Origin: Verrucomicrobium spinosum DSM 4136 = JCM 18804
GTDB taxonomy: Bacteria; Verrucomicrobiota; Verrucomicrobiia; Verrucomicrobiales; Verrucomicrobiaceae
NCBI RefSeq assembly: GCF_000172155.1
Contig: NZ_ABIZ01000001.1
Location: 2,075,105-2,139,104 of the forward strand
Length of the DNA: 64,000 nucleotides
Reading direction: 5' to 3'
The stretch's first letter is position 1; each line of letters starts with the position of its first letter. The position numbers and the translations under genes are program-made. Below, one piece after another: positions 43,184 through 51,510 of the stretch. The notes beneath the pieces are model-generated. The model ran no database searches and was not told the origin of the DNA. It saw nothing but the letters and a program-made list of their open reading frames with translations.

Positions 43184-43993
43184 TCAATGTTTGGGAAGAT
43201 GGGGCTTCAGTGCCTCGCCCCAGATGGCATAGCCCTTCTCCCCGGGATGCAGGAAATCTGGCATCACATCCCGTGAGATTGTGCCGTCGGGGTTGGTGAG
43301 CTTGCTGGTGAGATCCAGCAGAGTCACGCCATTGCGCTTGCCCAGCGGGACGAGGTGTTCGTTGATCTCCTTGATCTTTACACGATAAGTGTTGTCCGGT
43401 TTCTCCCCACGGGGGAACACGGACATGATCACGATGGCGGCGTCCGGGCACTTCTCATGCACGCGGTCCACGATGGCCCCCACGCCTTCGGCGATCTCTG
43501 CCGGGGTGTTGGCGCGGGCGTTCTTGGTGCCGGCCAGGTTGTTGGTGCCGATGTGGATCACCACGAGCCTGGGGATGAGGCCGTCCAGTTCACCTTGCTG
43601 AATACGGTACAGCACGTTTTGGGTGCGATCCCAGCCAAAGCCGAGGTTCAGGACCGGCAGATCGCCAAAGGTGGCGGCCCAGGCTTCCTTGCCCCGATTG
43701 CCCCTGGGCTCATTCGGCGGACCGGCCCAGAAGTGGGTGATGGAGTCGCCAATCAAAACGACCTGGGGCTTCACCTGGTCTTTCACTGCGAGGATCGCGG
43801 CATGGCGCTGGTCCCAGTCGTACATGTCCTTCTCCAGTTTCCCCACGGGGATGATGGCCGTGTTCCCTGTCGGTGCGGCAGCGGGCGGGCTTGCGGGGGC
43901 GACTGGGGCCGCTGGTTCGGCATGCAGGGTCGAGCTAAGGGCAAGGAGTGAGGCGAGGGAGAGCGGGGAAAGCCAGGCGATGCGCATGGGCAT
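43184..43993 (-). CDS. Exported SGNH hydrolase (PAF-acetylhydrolase-like)
   Basis: A 269-aa protein with a signal peptide (PLSLASLLALSSTLHAEP) and an Ala/Pro linker. SGNH blocks: I VVLIGDSITHFWAG (nucleophile Ser), II NLGFGWDRTQN (Gly), III VIHIGTNNLAGT (Asn), V PDFLHPGEKGY (Asp and His). This is the PAF-acetylhydrolase IB-like subfamily common in Planctomycetes and Verrucomicrobia, acting on acetylated or sulfated sugars in some members; the substrate is unknown. ATG 43987 is an alternative start. Confidence 0.9.
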   Translation of the reverse strand: MPMRIAWLSPLSLASLLALSSTLHAEPAAPVAPASPPAAAPTGNTAIIPVGKLEKDMYDWDQRHAAILAVKDQVKPQVVLIGDSITHFWAGPPNEPRGNRGKEAWAATFGDLPVLNLGFGWDRTQNVLYRIQQGELDGLIPRLVVIHIGTNNLAGTKNARANTPAEIAEGVGAIVDRVHEKCPDAAIVIMSVFPRGEKPDNTYRVKIKEINEHLVPLGKRNGVTLLDLTSKLTNPDGTISRDVMPDFLHPGEKGYAIWGEALKPHLPKH

Positions 43994-44404
43994 TATTCAG
44001 CAGGCTGATTCGGGAGAGTGCAAGTTGCCAAGTGGGCTGGGTTCGATTTTCCAGGCGCGGCAGTTTGGATGCGCTCTTGCAGGCAGGCGCTTGGGGGACG
44101 CCGACGGATTTCCGGCTGGCCAAAGCGGCGTCGAGCCGTACGCACTCCGAAGACGCTTCGCGACGGAGGCCGTGATGAGGCTGGCGGGCCCACATTTGGC
44201 GGGAATCCACCCATGCATGATCTGCGCATCCATCATGGGAAATCTGGTAGCGGTGTGGGATTTCACATCGCCCTGACGATTTACGTTTGGTGACATGATC
44301 TGATGCCGCTGTGGGAGGGCGTATGCCGCCGCCGTCCGTGCCATCTGGATCGCCCCTGTCGCCTTTTTCCATTTTCAGACAGAACACGACCCCGCCCGTC
44401 TTCC
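43994..44404. other. Gap upstream of the cytochrome giant, carrying a dispersed repeat
   Basis: No gene seen. A copy of the dispersed repeat (gccaaagcggcgtcgagcc ... gacgcttcgcga) lies at 44119-44163. Around 44267-44300 the sequence is AT-richer and may hold the promoter for the plus-strand gene at 44405. The frame open from 44303 has no signal peptide and is taken as upstream read-through. Confidence 0.5.
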
Positions 44405-47400
44405 ATGATATCATCCTTCCCATCTGCTTCCGTCCGGTTCGCGTCGCTGCTGGCTCTTGCCACCCTTTCCTGGCCTTCGCAGGGAAATGCCGCCCCGAAG
44501 AAAGAGGAGGTGGTGGACCCCAATGCGCCGGTCAGCTTCTACAAGCAGATCCGCCCCATCTTTCAGGGGCAGTGCTACGGATGCCACCAGCCCTCCAAGG
44601 CCAAGGGCGACTACATCATGACGGAATTCACCCGCCTGATGAAGGGCGGGGAGGAGGGACATGCGGTGGTGGCCGGGCAGCCGGATGTCAGCCATCTGCT
44701 CAAGGAGATCACCCCCGATGCCTCGGGCAAGGCGGAGATGCCTCAGAAGGCGGACCCTTTGCACGCCACCCAGATCGCGTTGATCAAACGCTGGATCACT
44801 GAGGGGGCCAAGGACGATACGCCGGCCTCGGCGCGGCAGCAATATGACATGGAGCACCCGCCCGTGTACGCAACTGCCCCGCTGATCACCTCCCTGGACT
44901 ATGCACCGGATGGCAAGCTCATCGCGGTGGCAGGGTACCATGAGGTGCTGCTGCATCGGGCGGATGGCAGCGGCATTGAGGCCCGGCTGGTGGGGCTGTC
45001 GGAGCGCATCCAAAAGGTGGCGTTTTCCCCGGATGGCAGCCGTCTGGCTGTGGCCGGAGGCAGCCCGGGACGCATGGGCGAGATCCAGGTGTGGGATGTG
45101 GCGAAGCGGAAACTGGAGGTGAGCGCAAGCATCACCTTTGACACGCTGTACGGGGCGAGCTGGTCTCCAGACGGCAAGCTCATCGCCTTTGGCGGGGCGG
45201 ACAACTCCCTGCGGGCGATCGAGGCCGCCACGGGCAAGGAAGTGCTTTTCACCGGATCGGCCAATGACTGGGTGCTGGACACGGTGTGGAGCAAGGACGG
45301 CAGCCACGTCATGGGTGCGGGCCGGGACATGTCCGCAAAGCTGACCGAGGTGGCGACGAAGCGGTTCGTGGACAACATCACCTCCATCACCCCCGGTGCG
45401 CTCAAGGGCGGCATGCATGCGGTGACGAGGCACCCGCAGAGGGATGAGATCCTCATCGGCGGGGCCGATGGTGTGCCGCAGATCTACCGCGTGTTCCGTG
45501 AGACGAAGCGGGTTATTGGAGACAACGCCAACCTCATCCGCCGGTTCCCTGCGGTGGAGGGGCGCATCTTCACCGTGGACTACAGCCCTGATGGCAAGGT
45601 CATCGCCTGTGGCAGCAGCTATGAGGGGCGCGGCGGTGTCACCCTGTACAGCGCGGAGTTTGATCCCGCCATGCCGAAGGAGATCCAGGCGATTGTACAG
45701 AAGGTGGTGAGCAGTCAGAGCGCGGATGAGAAAAAGCAGCTAGAGGCCTGGGTGACGAAGGATGTGAAGCAGCTCAAGTCCGTGCCGATGGAGCGTGGGG
45801 TGTTTGCCCTGACTTTCAGCCCTGATGGCAAAACGGTGGCGGTGGGCGGGGAGGATGGCCGGCTGCGCCTGGTGGACGTGGCTGCCGGTACGGTGGTGAA
45901 GGAGGTGATGAGCGTGCCGCTGGCGGATGAGAATACTCTGGCGGCGCTGGATGCGGCCACCCCGGATGAGACGGTGCGGAGCAGTGTGGAGAAGTCCTTG
46001 ACTCCTGAAACCCTGCCCCAGGGCGCGGTCATTGGCTCGCTGGAAGTCAGCCCCCGCAACATCCAGATTGGCAAGCGGACGGAGTACGCCCAGGTGCTGG
46101 TGACGGCGAACTTTACCGATGGCACCCGGGCGGACGTGACGCGCCAGGTGAAGATGAAAGCCAAAGGCCTGCCGGTGGCGGTGTCTGCACGCGGTCTGGT
46201 GCGTCCGGAGGAGGATGGCAAGGGCACGCTTGTGGTCTCCCTGGGCACTCATCAGGTGGAGGTCCCCGTGGAGGTGTCAGGGGTGAAGGCCAGGTTCGAG
46301 CCCGACTACGTGAGGGACGTCATGCCGGTGCTTTCCAAGGCGGGGTGCAACATGGGCACTTGTCATGGATCGAAGGATGGGAAGAACGGCTTCAAGCTCT
46401 CCCTTCGTGGTTATGACCCCATTTATGACGTGTCTGCCTTCTCCGAGGAACTCTGGAGCCGCCGGGCCAACATCGCTGCGCCGGGCCACAGCCTGATGCT
46501 GCTGAAGGCCAGTGGGAGTGTGCCCCACGAAGGCGGCCAGATCACCGTGCCGGGTGAGCTCTACTATGAGACGATCAAAGCCTGGATCGCCAATGGCACC
46601 CGGCTGAAGATGGACTCGCCCCGCGTGACACGGATCGAGGTGCTCCCGCGCAATCCCGTGGTGGAGGTGATCGGCTCCCGCCAGCAGATGCGGGTGCTGG
46701 CCACCTATGCGGATGGGGTGACCAAGGACGTCACGGCCGAGGCTTTCATCGAGAGCGGCAACATCGAGGTGGCGGAATCCGACAAGCAGGGCCTGGTGAC
46801 CACCCTCCGCCGTGGCGAAGCCCCCATGCTGGCCCGCTTTGAGGGAGCGTATGCCGCCACCACCATCACTGTGATGGGGGACCGCTCCGGCTTCGCCTGG
46901 GTGGAGCCGCCCAAGCACAACAAGATTGATGAATACGTGGCTTCCAAGTGGCAGCGCATGAAGATCCTGCCCTCCGAGCTGTGCAGCGACACCGACTTCA
47001 TCCGCCGCGTCTATCTGGATCTCACGGGCCTGCCGCCTTCGGCTGCAGAGGTGCGCGCCTTCCTGGCCGATCCCGGCGAGTCCCGCGCGAAGCGGGATCA
47101 ACTGGTGGACAAGCTGATCGGCAGCCCTGCCTTTGTGGACCAGTGGGCCAACAAATGGGCGGACATGCTGCAGGTGAACAGCAAGTTCCTGGGGGATGAA
47201 GGTGCCAGGATGTTCCGCGAATGGATCCGCGCGCAGGTGGAATCGAACCTGCCGTACGACAAGTTTGTTTACTCGATCCTCACGGCTTCAGGGTCCAACA
47301 AGGAGCATCCCGCGGCGAGCTACTACAAGATCCTGCGTACGCCGGAGGAGACGATGGAGAACACCACACACCTCTTTCTGGCCATCCGGTTCAACTGCAA

Positions 47401-49582
47401 CAAGTGCCACGATCACCCGTTTGAGAAGTGGAACCAGGACCAGTACTACCAGACGGCGGCCTTCTTCTCCCAGATCGGTTTTGACCGTGATCCGGCGAGT
47501 GGGGAGCGGAACGTCGGCGGCACGGCCGTGGAAGGGGCCAAGCCGTTGTTCGAGATCGTGAAGGACACGGGCAAAGGTGAGATGATCCACCTGCGCACGA
47601 ACAAGCCTGCGGCACCGGAGTTCCCGTACCCGGCCAAGTTCGCAACGCCCAAAGAATCACCGCGACGCGAACGACTTGCCGCGTGGATGACCAGTGCGGA
47701 CAACCAGTACTTTGCCATGAGCTATGCCAACCGCATCTGGGGCTACCTCACCGGCACCGGGGTGATCGAGCCGCTGGATGACATCCGCGCGGGCAATCCG
47801 CCGAGCAATCCGGAACTGCTGAGCTATCTGACCCAGGAGTTCACCAACAGTGGGTTCAATGTCCGGCACCTCATGCAGATGATCTGCAAGTCCCGCACCT
47901 ACCAGTTGGGCATTTCGACGAACAAATGGAATGAGGATGACAAGATCAACTACAGCCATGCCAAGGCACGTCGCCTGCCGGCGGAGGCGCTGTTTGACGC
48001 CATCTACACGGTGACCGGTGCCACCAGCAAGATCCCCGGCGTGGCTCCTGGTACCCGGGCTGCCCAGCTGGCGGATTCGCAGACCAAGATCCCTGATGGG
48101 TTCCTGGGGAACTTTGGCCGCCCGGTGCGGGAGAGCGCCTGTGAATGCGAGCGCAGCAACGATGTGCAGCTTGGCCCGGTGATGGCGCTGATCAGCGGAC
48201 CCACGGTGGGAGATGCCATCAGCGATCCTGGCAACGCCATTGCCAAGCTGGCCAAAGAGATCCCCGATGACGCGAAGCTCGTGGAGGAGCTCTTCATGCG
48301 CATCCTGAATCGTCCACCCACCCCGCAGGAGATCAATGCCGCCCTGGCGGCCATGGCGGGCATGGATGCGGAGAACAAAGGGCTCCTGGCCGAGTGGAGT
48401 GCGCAGGAGGTGAAGCAGGCACCGGAAATCGCCCGCATGGAGCAGGAACGCCGGGACAAGATCGCCACGGCGGAGAGCAGGCTGGAAGGTTATAAGAAAG
48501 AACAAGCTCCGATCGTGGCCAAGAAAGAGGCCGACCGGGCCGCCGCGATCAAGAAGGCGGAGGAGGCCTCCGCCGCGCTGGTGCAGGCTGCGGTGCCCAA
48601 ACAGGAAGCCTGGGAGCCGTACGTGGACCTCTCCACCGTGTGGGTGCCGCTGGATCTCACCGTGGTGGATGCCAAGGGGGTGCAGAAGATCGAGAAGCAA
48701 CCGGACGGCTCACTCTTCGTCACCGGCACGCCCGAGGGGCCCAATGTGGACGCCATCTACACGCTGCGTGGCAGCACGAACCTAAAGGGCATCACGGGCA
48801 TCAAGATCGAGGCCCTGCCGGATGTCCGCCTGCCCAACAACGGGCCGGGCCTCGCTCCGGATGGCAACTTTGTCCTCACTGAGTTCATGGTGAGCCAGAC
48901 GCCCGCCGGGCAGAAGGCTCCGGGCGCCCCCAAGCGCAATGCGGATCTGAAGGGGGCGGTGAAGCTCCTGTCCCCCAAGGCCACCTTTGAGCAGAAGGAC
49001 TTTTCCGCCGCCGCCTCCATCAACGGCAGTCGCGATGTGGCGGACCGGGGGTGGGCAGTCTCCCCCAACACCGGACGGTACCTGCAGGCCGTGTTTGAGA
49101 CGGATCCCGCCACCACCGGGTACGAGGAAGGTACGCAGTTCACCATCGTCATGCAGCAGGGCTACCAGCGGCAACGGTATCAACTGGGGCGGTTCAAAAT
49201 TTCCGTGACGACTGCGCAAGCGCCCTTGCGTTATGGAGCCTCCCAGTTGGTGGCGGACGCCGTGCGCCGGGCACCTGACAAGCGTAGCAAAGAACAGCAG
49301 GCGGCTCTGAAGGAGGGATACCTGCTCACAGATCTGGGGTATCAGAAGGCCCAGCAGCAGTTGGTGGCGGCGCGCAAGCCGCTGCCGGAGGACGCGAAGC
49401 TCAAAGAACTGGATGGAATGCTCGCGGATGCGAAGAGCCCGATTCAGCTAGACCCCAAGCTGTTGCAGTTGCGTCGTGATGCGGAGTTGAGCAAGGAGCA
49501 GATGGCGAATCAACGGCTTACGGCGGCGCAGGATCTGGCGTGGGCGTTGATCAACTCGCCTGCTTTCTTGTTCAATCATTGA
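44405..49582 (+). CDS. Cytochrome/WD40/DUF1549/DUF1553 giant protein
   Basis: A 1725-aa exported protein, signal peptide ending GNAAP. Order: PSCyt1 haem domain (CYGCH at about 57); WD40-like repeats (about 160-520; e.g. LDYAPDGKLIAVAG, LTFSPDGKTVAVGG); BIG2-like Ig domain (about 565-625); a second haem-like site CNMGTCHG (about 650); another Ig-like region (about 740-830); DUF1549 (about 840-1000) with LDLTGLPPSAAEVRAFL and CNKCHDHPFEKW; DUF1553 (about 1085-1310) with WLTSADNxyF-type AAWMTSADNQYFA and YANRIWGYL; a helical coiled-coil segment (about 1340-1400); and a C-terminal beta-rich domain. Such PVC proteins usually pair with DUF1501 (here at 54953). They are thought to act in surface polysaccharide or redox degradation; the activity is unproven. 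Confidence 0.88.
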   Translation: MISSFPSASVRFASLLALATLSWPSQGNAAPKKEEVVDPNAPVSFYKQIRPIFQGQCYGCHQPSKAKGDYIMTEFTRLMKGGEEGHAVVAGQPDVSHLLKEITPDASGKAEMPQKADPLHATQIALIKRWITEGAKDDTPASARQQYDMEHPPVYATAPLITSLDYAPDGKLIAVAGYHEVLLHRADGSGIEARLVGLSERIQKVAFSPDGSRLAVAGGSPGRMGEIQVWDVAKRKLEVSASITFDTLYGASWSPDGKLIAFGGADNSLRAIEAATGKEVLFTGSANDWVLDTVWSKDGSHVMGAGRDMSAKLTEVATKRFVDNITSITPGALKGGMHAVTRHPQRDEILIGGADGVPQIYRVFRETKRVIGDNANLIRRFPAVEGRIFTVDYSPDGKVIACGSSYEGRGGVTLYSAEFDPAMPKEIQAIVQKVVSSQSADEKKQLEAWVTKDVKQLKSVPMERGVFALTFSPDGKTVAVGGEDGRLRLVDVAAGTVVKEVMSVPLADENTLAALDAATPDETVRSSVEKSLTPETLPQGAVIGSLEVSPRNIQIGKRTEYAQVLVTANFTDGTRADVTRQVKMKAKGLPVAVSARGLVRPEEDGKGTLVVSLGTHQVEVPVEVSGVKARFEPDYVRDVMPVLSKAGCNMGTCHGSKDGKNGFKLSLRGYDPIYDVSAFSEELWSRRANIAAPGHSLMLLKASGSVPHEGGQITVPGELYYETIKAWIANGTRLKMDSPRVTRIEVLPRNPVVEVIGSRQQMRVLATYADGVTKDVTAEAFIESGNIEVAESDKQGLVTTLRRGEAPMLARFEGAYAATTITVMGDRSGFAWVEPPKHNKIDEYVASKWQRMKILPSELCSDTDFIRRVYLDLTGLPPSAAEVRAFLADPGESRAKRDQLVDKLIGSPAFVDQWANKWADMLQVNSKFLGDEGARMFREWIRAQVESNLPYDKFVYSILTASGSNKEHPAASYYKILRTPEETMENTTHLFLAIRFNCNKCHDHPFEKWNQDQYYQTAAFFSQIGFDRDPASGERNVGGTAVEGAKPLFEIVKDTGKGEMIHLRTNKPAAPEFPYPAKFATPKESPRRERLAAWMTSADNQYFAMSYANRIWGYLTGTGVIEPLDDIRAGNPPSNPELLSYLTQEFTNSGFNVRHLMQMICKSRTYQLGISTNKWNEDDKINYSHAKARRLPAEALFDAIYTVTGATSKIPGVAPGTRAAQLADSQTKIPDGFLGNFGRPVRESACECERSNDVQLGPVMALISGPTVGDAISDPGNAIAKLAKEIPDDAKLVEELFMRILNRPPTPQEINAALAAMAGMDAENKGLLAEWSAQEVKQAPEIARMEQERRDKIATAESRLEGYKKEQAPIVAKKEADRAAAIKKAEEASAALVQAAVPKQEAWEPYVDLSTVWVPLDLTVVDAKGVQKIEKQPDGSLFVTGTPEGPNVDAIYTLRGSTNLKGITGIKIEALPDVRLPNNGPGLAPDGNFVLTEFMVSQTPAGQKAPGAPKRNADLKGAVKLLSPKATFEQKDFSAAASINGSRDVADRGWAVSPNTGRYLQAVFETDPATTGYEEGTQFTIVMQQGYQRQRYQLGRFKISVTTAQAPLRYGASQLVADAVRRAPDKRSKEQQAALKEGYLLTDLGYQKAQQQLVAARKPLPEDAKLKELDGMLADAKSPIQLDPKLLQLRRDAELSKEQMANQRLTAAQDLAWALINSPAFLFNH

Positions 49583-49654
49583 GGGCTGCTTCGCAGCAGA
49601 CAGAAGACTGGAAAATAGGAGACGAAAGACCTGAGGTGCTGGACGGGAAGGCAG

Positions 49655-49673
49655 AAGAGCCGTCCCGGCTCTT
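49655..49673. repeat. REP-like 19-nt palindrome
   Basis: A perfect 7-bp stem with 5-nt loop, aagagcc-gtccc-ggctctt, in the gap between the cytochrome giant and the minus-strand glycosyltransferase. It has the same architecture as the units at 3425-3443 and 35633-35651; relative to the first, one stem pair is changed on both sides (A-T to G-C). Confidence 0.7.
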
Positions 49674-49709
49674 GGGCATTGAGGGGCGGGGAGCCAAAGC
49701 CTGCTACCC

Positions 49710-51251
49710 TCACTCCCCCGGGAAAAACAGCCGCCGCAATTTCTGTCCGAAATTGCTGGCCTTGACCTGCTGGGTCCGGAGTTTTTCGCCCAGTCGGAAT
49801 GCTTTCTCCTTGGCGGCTTGCAACCTGGCTCTGTCGTCGACGCGTTCTTGCTCGAGCCGTTTCACACGGTCGGACAACTGGGCGATTTTCTCCTGGAGTA
49901 GTTTGCTCTCTCCGCCCGGGCCTTCAATGCCAAACCAGCCCAGGAGTGCCCGCCTGACCCAGGGTGGCGAGGTTTTCAACATGGGCCGGATCACCCGAAG
50001 ATGGTTCGTATGGAAGGCCCCCCTACGGCTGAAGCTATGCGGCAGATGCCGATAGTAAAAGAGCGACTGAGGCACGACGTCAAGGTCGTGCCCAGAGTGG
50101 ACGAGCCTGCCGAGGAACTCCCAGTCTTCAAGGCTGAAGCCGGGGATCTCGCGGAATCCTCCGAGCTTCTGAAACACCTCGGCGCGGATGATGAAATTGG
50201 TGTCGCCGAACACATTGGTCAGAAAACCCGCTTCGAGACAGGGGCCCACCGCGTGATACTCCGCGAACCAGGAGGGATTGGCGGGAAGAGCGTCTCCTTC
50301 GAATAACAAAAAGTGGCAGGAAAGCGCGTCGGCTCCCGCCCGGTGTATGGCGTTGCTCAAAACTTCCAGCATTTCGGGCCGGGCGACATTGTCGGAATCC
50401 ATGAACACCAGGTGGGTGGTTTCAGCCAGCCCTGCGGCATGGTTCCGCGCTCCTGACGCCCCCCGGTTGGTGGACCTTATGAACTGCCACCCCCGATGCC
50501 GGTACTGACTTTCCAGCGTATGGAAGGTGGCGAGCGAGTCTGCGTCCGTGGAGCCGTCGTCCACAATGATGACGGTGAAGTCCGCAAACGTCTGGGCGGC
50601 CAGTGAGGCGAGCGCCTCCGCCAGATACGCACCGTGATTGTGATGGGCCATGCAGACGGTGACCGCAGGTGGTGCTCCCTTTGACGTGGGGCGGGTGACA
50701 TGCATCGACCTTAGGTCCTGTAATTCCTGAAGCCACCGGGCCCACGCAGTGTTGGCCTCATTTTCGGACCCAAAGAGGGGAAGTGTCACCCGGGTATCAG
50801 GAAACTCCCAGCCCTGCTCCTGGTCCCAGGCTTTCACGTCAGAGGCGGGCAGGATGGCGAGATGCGCATGCTGGACGGACCAGCGCTCCGCATGACAGGT
50901 GATAAGATGGTCCAAGGTGCCAGCCGGAAAACTGCCACGACATTCCATCTCGCGTTCGGTGCCGCCATGCACCGTCGTCGTGACCACGGGATTGCCTGGC
51001 AGACCCAGCGTGCGGCATCGTTGCAATGCGACGAAGCCGTTGCCTTTCCAGTCTTGAAAATGGATGAAGTGAAACTCCCGGGTGCTGAGAAAATCTGCCA
51101 CCTGCACAGAGAGCGCTAGGTCTGCACAAGGTGGGAAGTGAGGGTGATCTCCCACTGGGGCTTGCAAGAAGCACTCCTCCACTCCTGGAAGCAGAGGGGG
51201 CGGAGTTCCATCACTGGAGACCACACCGCCCGCTGCATAGAGGATGGTCAC
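49710..51251 (-). CDS. Family 2 glycosyltransferase with coiled-coil tail; start uncertain
   Basis: A 513-aa protein from the only canonical start in frame, GTG 51251. N-terminal half (about 1-165): alpha/beta, TVHGGTEREMECRG-type, resembling a GT4 N-domain. C-terminal GT2 domain: VTVCMAHHNHGAYLAEAL, VDDGSTDAD (metal-site start), FMDSDNVARP (DxD-like), GGFREIPGFSLEDWEFLGRL (catalytic base ED). Last 65 residues are coiled coil with a basic end. Coding-like residues continue upstream of 51251 to about 51401 (HCVVAPFHPSAGEGEWLKP ... GFAAWLQSQNQ) but without a canonical start, so the real N-terminus is probably longer. Acts at the inner membrane or cytoplasm on surface glycan; donor unknown. Confidence 0.75.
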   Translation of the reverse strand: MTILYAAGGVVSSDGTPPPLLPGVEECFLQAPVGDHPHFPPCADLALSVQVADFLSTREFHFIHFQDWKGNGFVALQRCRTLGLPGNPVVTTTVHGGTEREMECRGSFPAGTLDHLITCHAERWSVQHAHLAILPASDVKAWDQEQGWEFPDTRVTLPLFGSENEANTAWARWLQELQDLRSMHVTRPTSKGAPPAVTVCMAHHNHGAYLAEALASLAAQTFADFTVIIVDDGSTDADSLATFHTLESQYRHRGWQFIRSTNRGASGARNHAAGLAETTHLVFMDSDNVARPEMLEVLSNAIHRAGADALSCHFLLFEGDALPANPSWFAEYHAVGPCLEAGFLTNVFGDTNFIIRAEVFQKLGGFREIPGFSLEDWEFLGRLVHSGHDLDVVPQSLFYYRHLPHSFSRRGAFHTNHLRVIRPMLKTSPPWVRRALLGWFGIEGPGGESKLLQEKIAQLSDRVKRLEQERVDDRARLQAAKEKAFRLGEKLRTQQVKASNFGQKLRRLFFPGE

Positions 51252-51510
51252 TGGTTGGTTCTGGCTCTGGAGCCATGCTGCGAACCCCAGACAATGGGCA
51301 CGAATGGGCTTCAGCCACTCGCCTTCGCCAGCGGAGGGATGAAAAGGGGCGACAACGCAGTGCCGGGACAGGATTGAGGTTGGGGGGGCGATGTTATCAA
51401 GCTAGGCTCAGAACCTTTTTTTGCAATACGACGGTGGGCAGGTGCAACTCCCCCGTCATTCGACAAGGGGGTACGCGCCTGCCCTGAAGGTCGAAGCGGG
51501 ATCCTGCGTG

